DNA of 64,000 nucleotides from Bradyrhizobium elkanii USDA 76. GTDB lineage: Bacteria; Pseudomonadota; Alphaproteobacteria; Rhizobiales; Xanthobacteraceae. Each line of letters opens with the position of its first letter. The stretch's first letter is position 1. Of this stretch, positions 63,621 to 64,000 are shown piece after piece. Both the position numbers and the translations under genes were made by a program. Location of the stretch: positions 8,982,001 to 9,046,000 of the forward strand of contig NZ_CP066356.1 in the NCBI RefSeq assembly GCF_023278185.1, written 5' to 3'. A model generated the notes under the pieces. It searched no databases, was not told the origin of the DNA, and saw only the letters and a program-made list of their open reading frames with translations.

Positions 63621-63959
63621 GAAAAGCAGCAGCAAAATCAGAAAACCGAGGAAGGGCCGCGCGCGATCACCGCCGCGGCCCTTTCCTTTTCCCGCAACGG
63701 GCCGCTTCACGGGATTGTCAGAGGCATGGCGCGATTGAGGCGTGTTTGTGGCCAAGTGTTGTTTTCAGGTCATTTACTTTAATCCGAACTTTTCCTTTTC
63801 TCCGCGCCATCAGGACGTGTCTCGCGGCCGGTGTGAAACCACCCGGTTAACACACGCAGTTAATGTTGCGTGCGTGAGACCGGCAGGCCCGGTTTTTCAA
63901 GGGCTCTGCATCTTCGTTTTTGGCTTCCTCGCGGGAGCTGTTGGGAAGTGGAGAGGTTG
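63621..63959. other. Intergenic region after acs
   Basis: These 339 bases contain the acs terminator (63653-63692) and then a leader of the exported-protein gene that starts at 63960. A frame from 63742 ending exactly at that start looks accidental. GGAGAGGTTG provides the ribosome binding site of the last gene. Confidence 0.6.
63653..63692 (+). terminator. Rho-independent terminator of acs
   Basis: AAGGGCCGCG is mirrored by CGCGGCCCTT with a 12-base loop, followed by TCCTTTTCC. It lies 32 bases after the acs stop. Confidence 0.88.
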
Positions 63960-64000
63960 ATGTCGATGAAGTTTGCGGTGGCGCTGGCTGCCACCCTTGG
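63960..64000 (+). CDS. 5' end of an exported protein gene (runs off the window)
   Basis: Only 13 complete codons are seen: MSMKFAVALAATL, a typical start of a signal peptide. GGAGAGG lies a few bases upstream. The identity cannot be told. Confidence 0.6.
   Translation, partial: MSMKFAVALAATL

Noticed and set aside
63742..63960. A 72-codon frame ending at the start of the last gene
   Set aside because: It begins inside untranslated-looking sequence after a terminator, has no ribosome site or family, and ends in the ribosome binding region of the next gene.

Overview
The window looks like a chromosomal segment of a Bradyrhizobium-type alphaproteobacterium. The evidence is GC-rich DNA with strong third-position GC, a hemD / Mic60-like / hemY cluster, typA, acs, tsaD-gpsA, folD, IalB-like and TAXI-type proteins, and many copies of the short palindromic intergenic repeats typical of that genus. 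No replication origin, prophage or CRISPR array is visible. Two tRNA genes are present: Ala with anticodon CGC and Thr with anticodon CGT. All family names come from reading the sequence and motifs; no search was run.

Layout. 1-9.3 kb: a truncated LpxF-like PAP2 phosphatase, an intact ISAs1-family insertion sequence lodged in a palindromic repeat, then housekeeping and metabolic genes (rlmN, an IalB-like exported protein, an SDR reductase divergent from a quinone oxidoreductase, a YkvA-family protein, pterin-4a-carbinolamine dehydratase, a TAXI-type binding protein). 9.3-14 kb: a candidate MITE with a nested repeat, a frameshifted phoD, a cell-wall amidase convergent with an unknown exported protein, and a lone receiver. 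14-22.3 kb: a Crp/Fnr regulator, a small exported protein, a LuxR-type regulator with a dead receiver domain, and a four-gene type I secretion operon whose probable cargo is a pair of glycine-rich tandem-repeat proteins. 22.5-25.2 kb: a tightly coupled operon of an Lgt-like membrane protein, a radical SAM enzyme resembling archaeal tetraether lipid synthase, and two paralogous small membrane proteins. This operon and the secretion operon are the best candidates for undescribed systems.

25-50 kb: typA preceded by a tiny promoter-terminator unit, an FAD amine oxidase, an AT-richer HNH endonuclease, a DUF2269 / SDR-DoxX / DUF393 operon, ppa, the YggT-DUF167-folD run, tRNA-Ala, an enoyl-CoA hydratase, a glutamine amidotransferase, a second SDR, a TerB-like protein, a class III cyclase with a zinc-ribbon-like module, a P450 and a Tat-type hydrolase, an MFS exporter, a polysaccharide deacetylase with a strong terminator, and an AT-richer islet of orphan genes ending at tRNA-Thr. 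50-64 kb: hemY, Mic60-like and hemD (apparently with a CTG start), divergent from tsaD-gpsA; a secreted HAD protein, a secreted esterase, an EVE protein, topoisomerase IB, a 770-base nearly gene-free stretch, acs with a terminator, and the first codons of an exported protein.

Several repeat families recur between genes. Some copies supply a neighbouring gene's stop codon or a potential start codon, so a number of annotated starts in this genome type should be treated with care.
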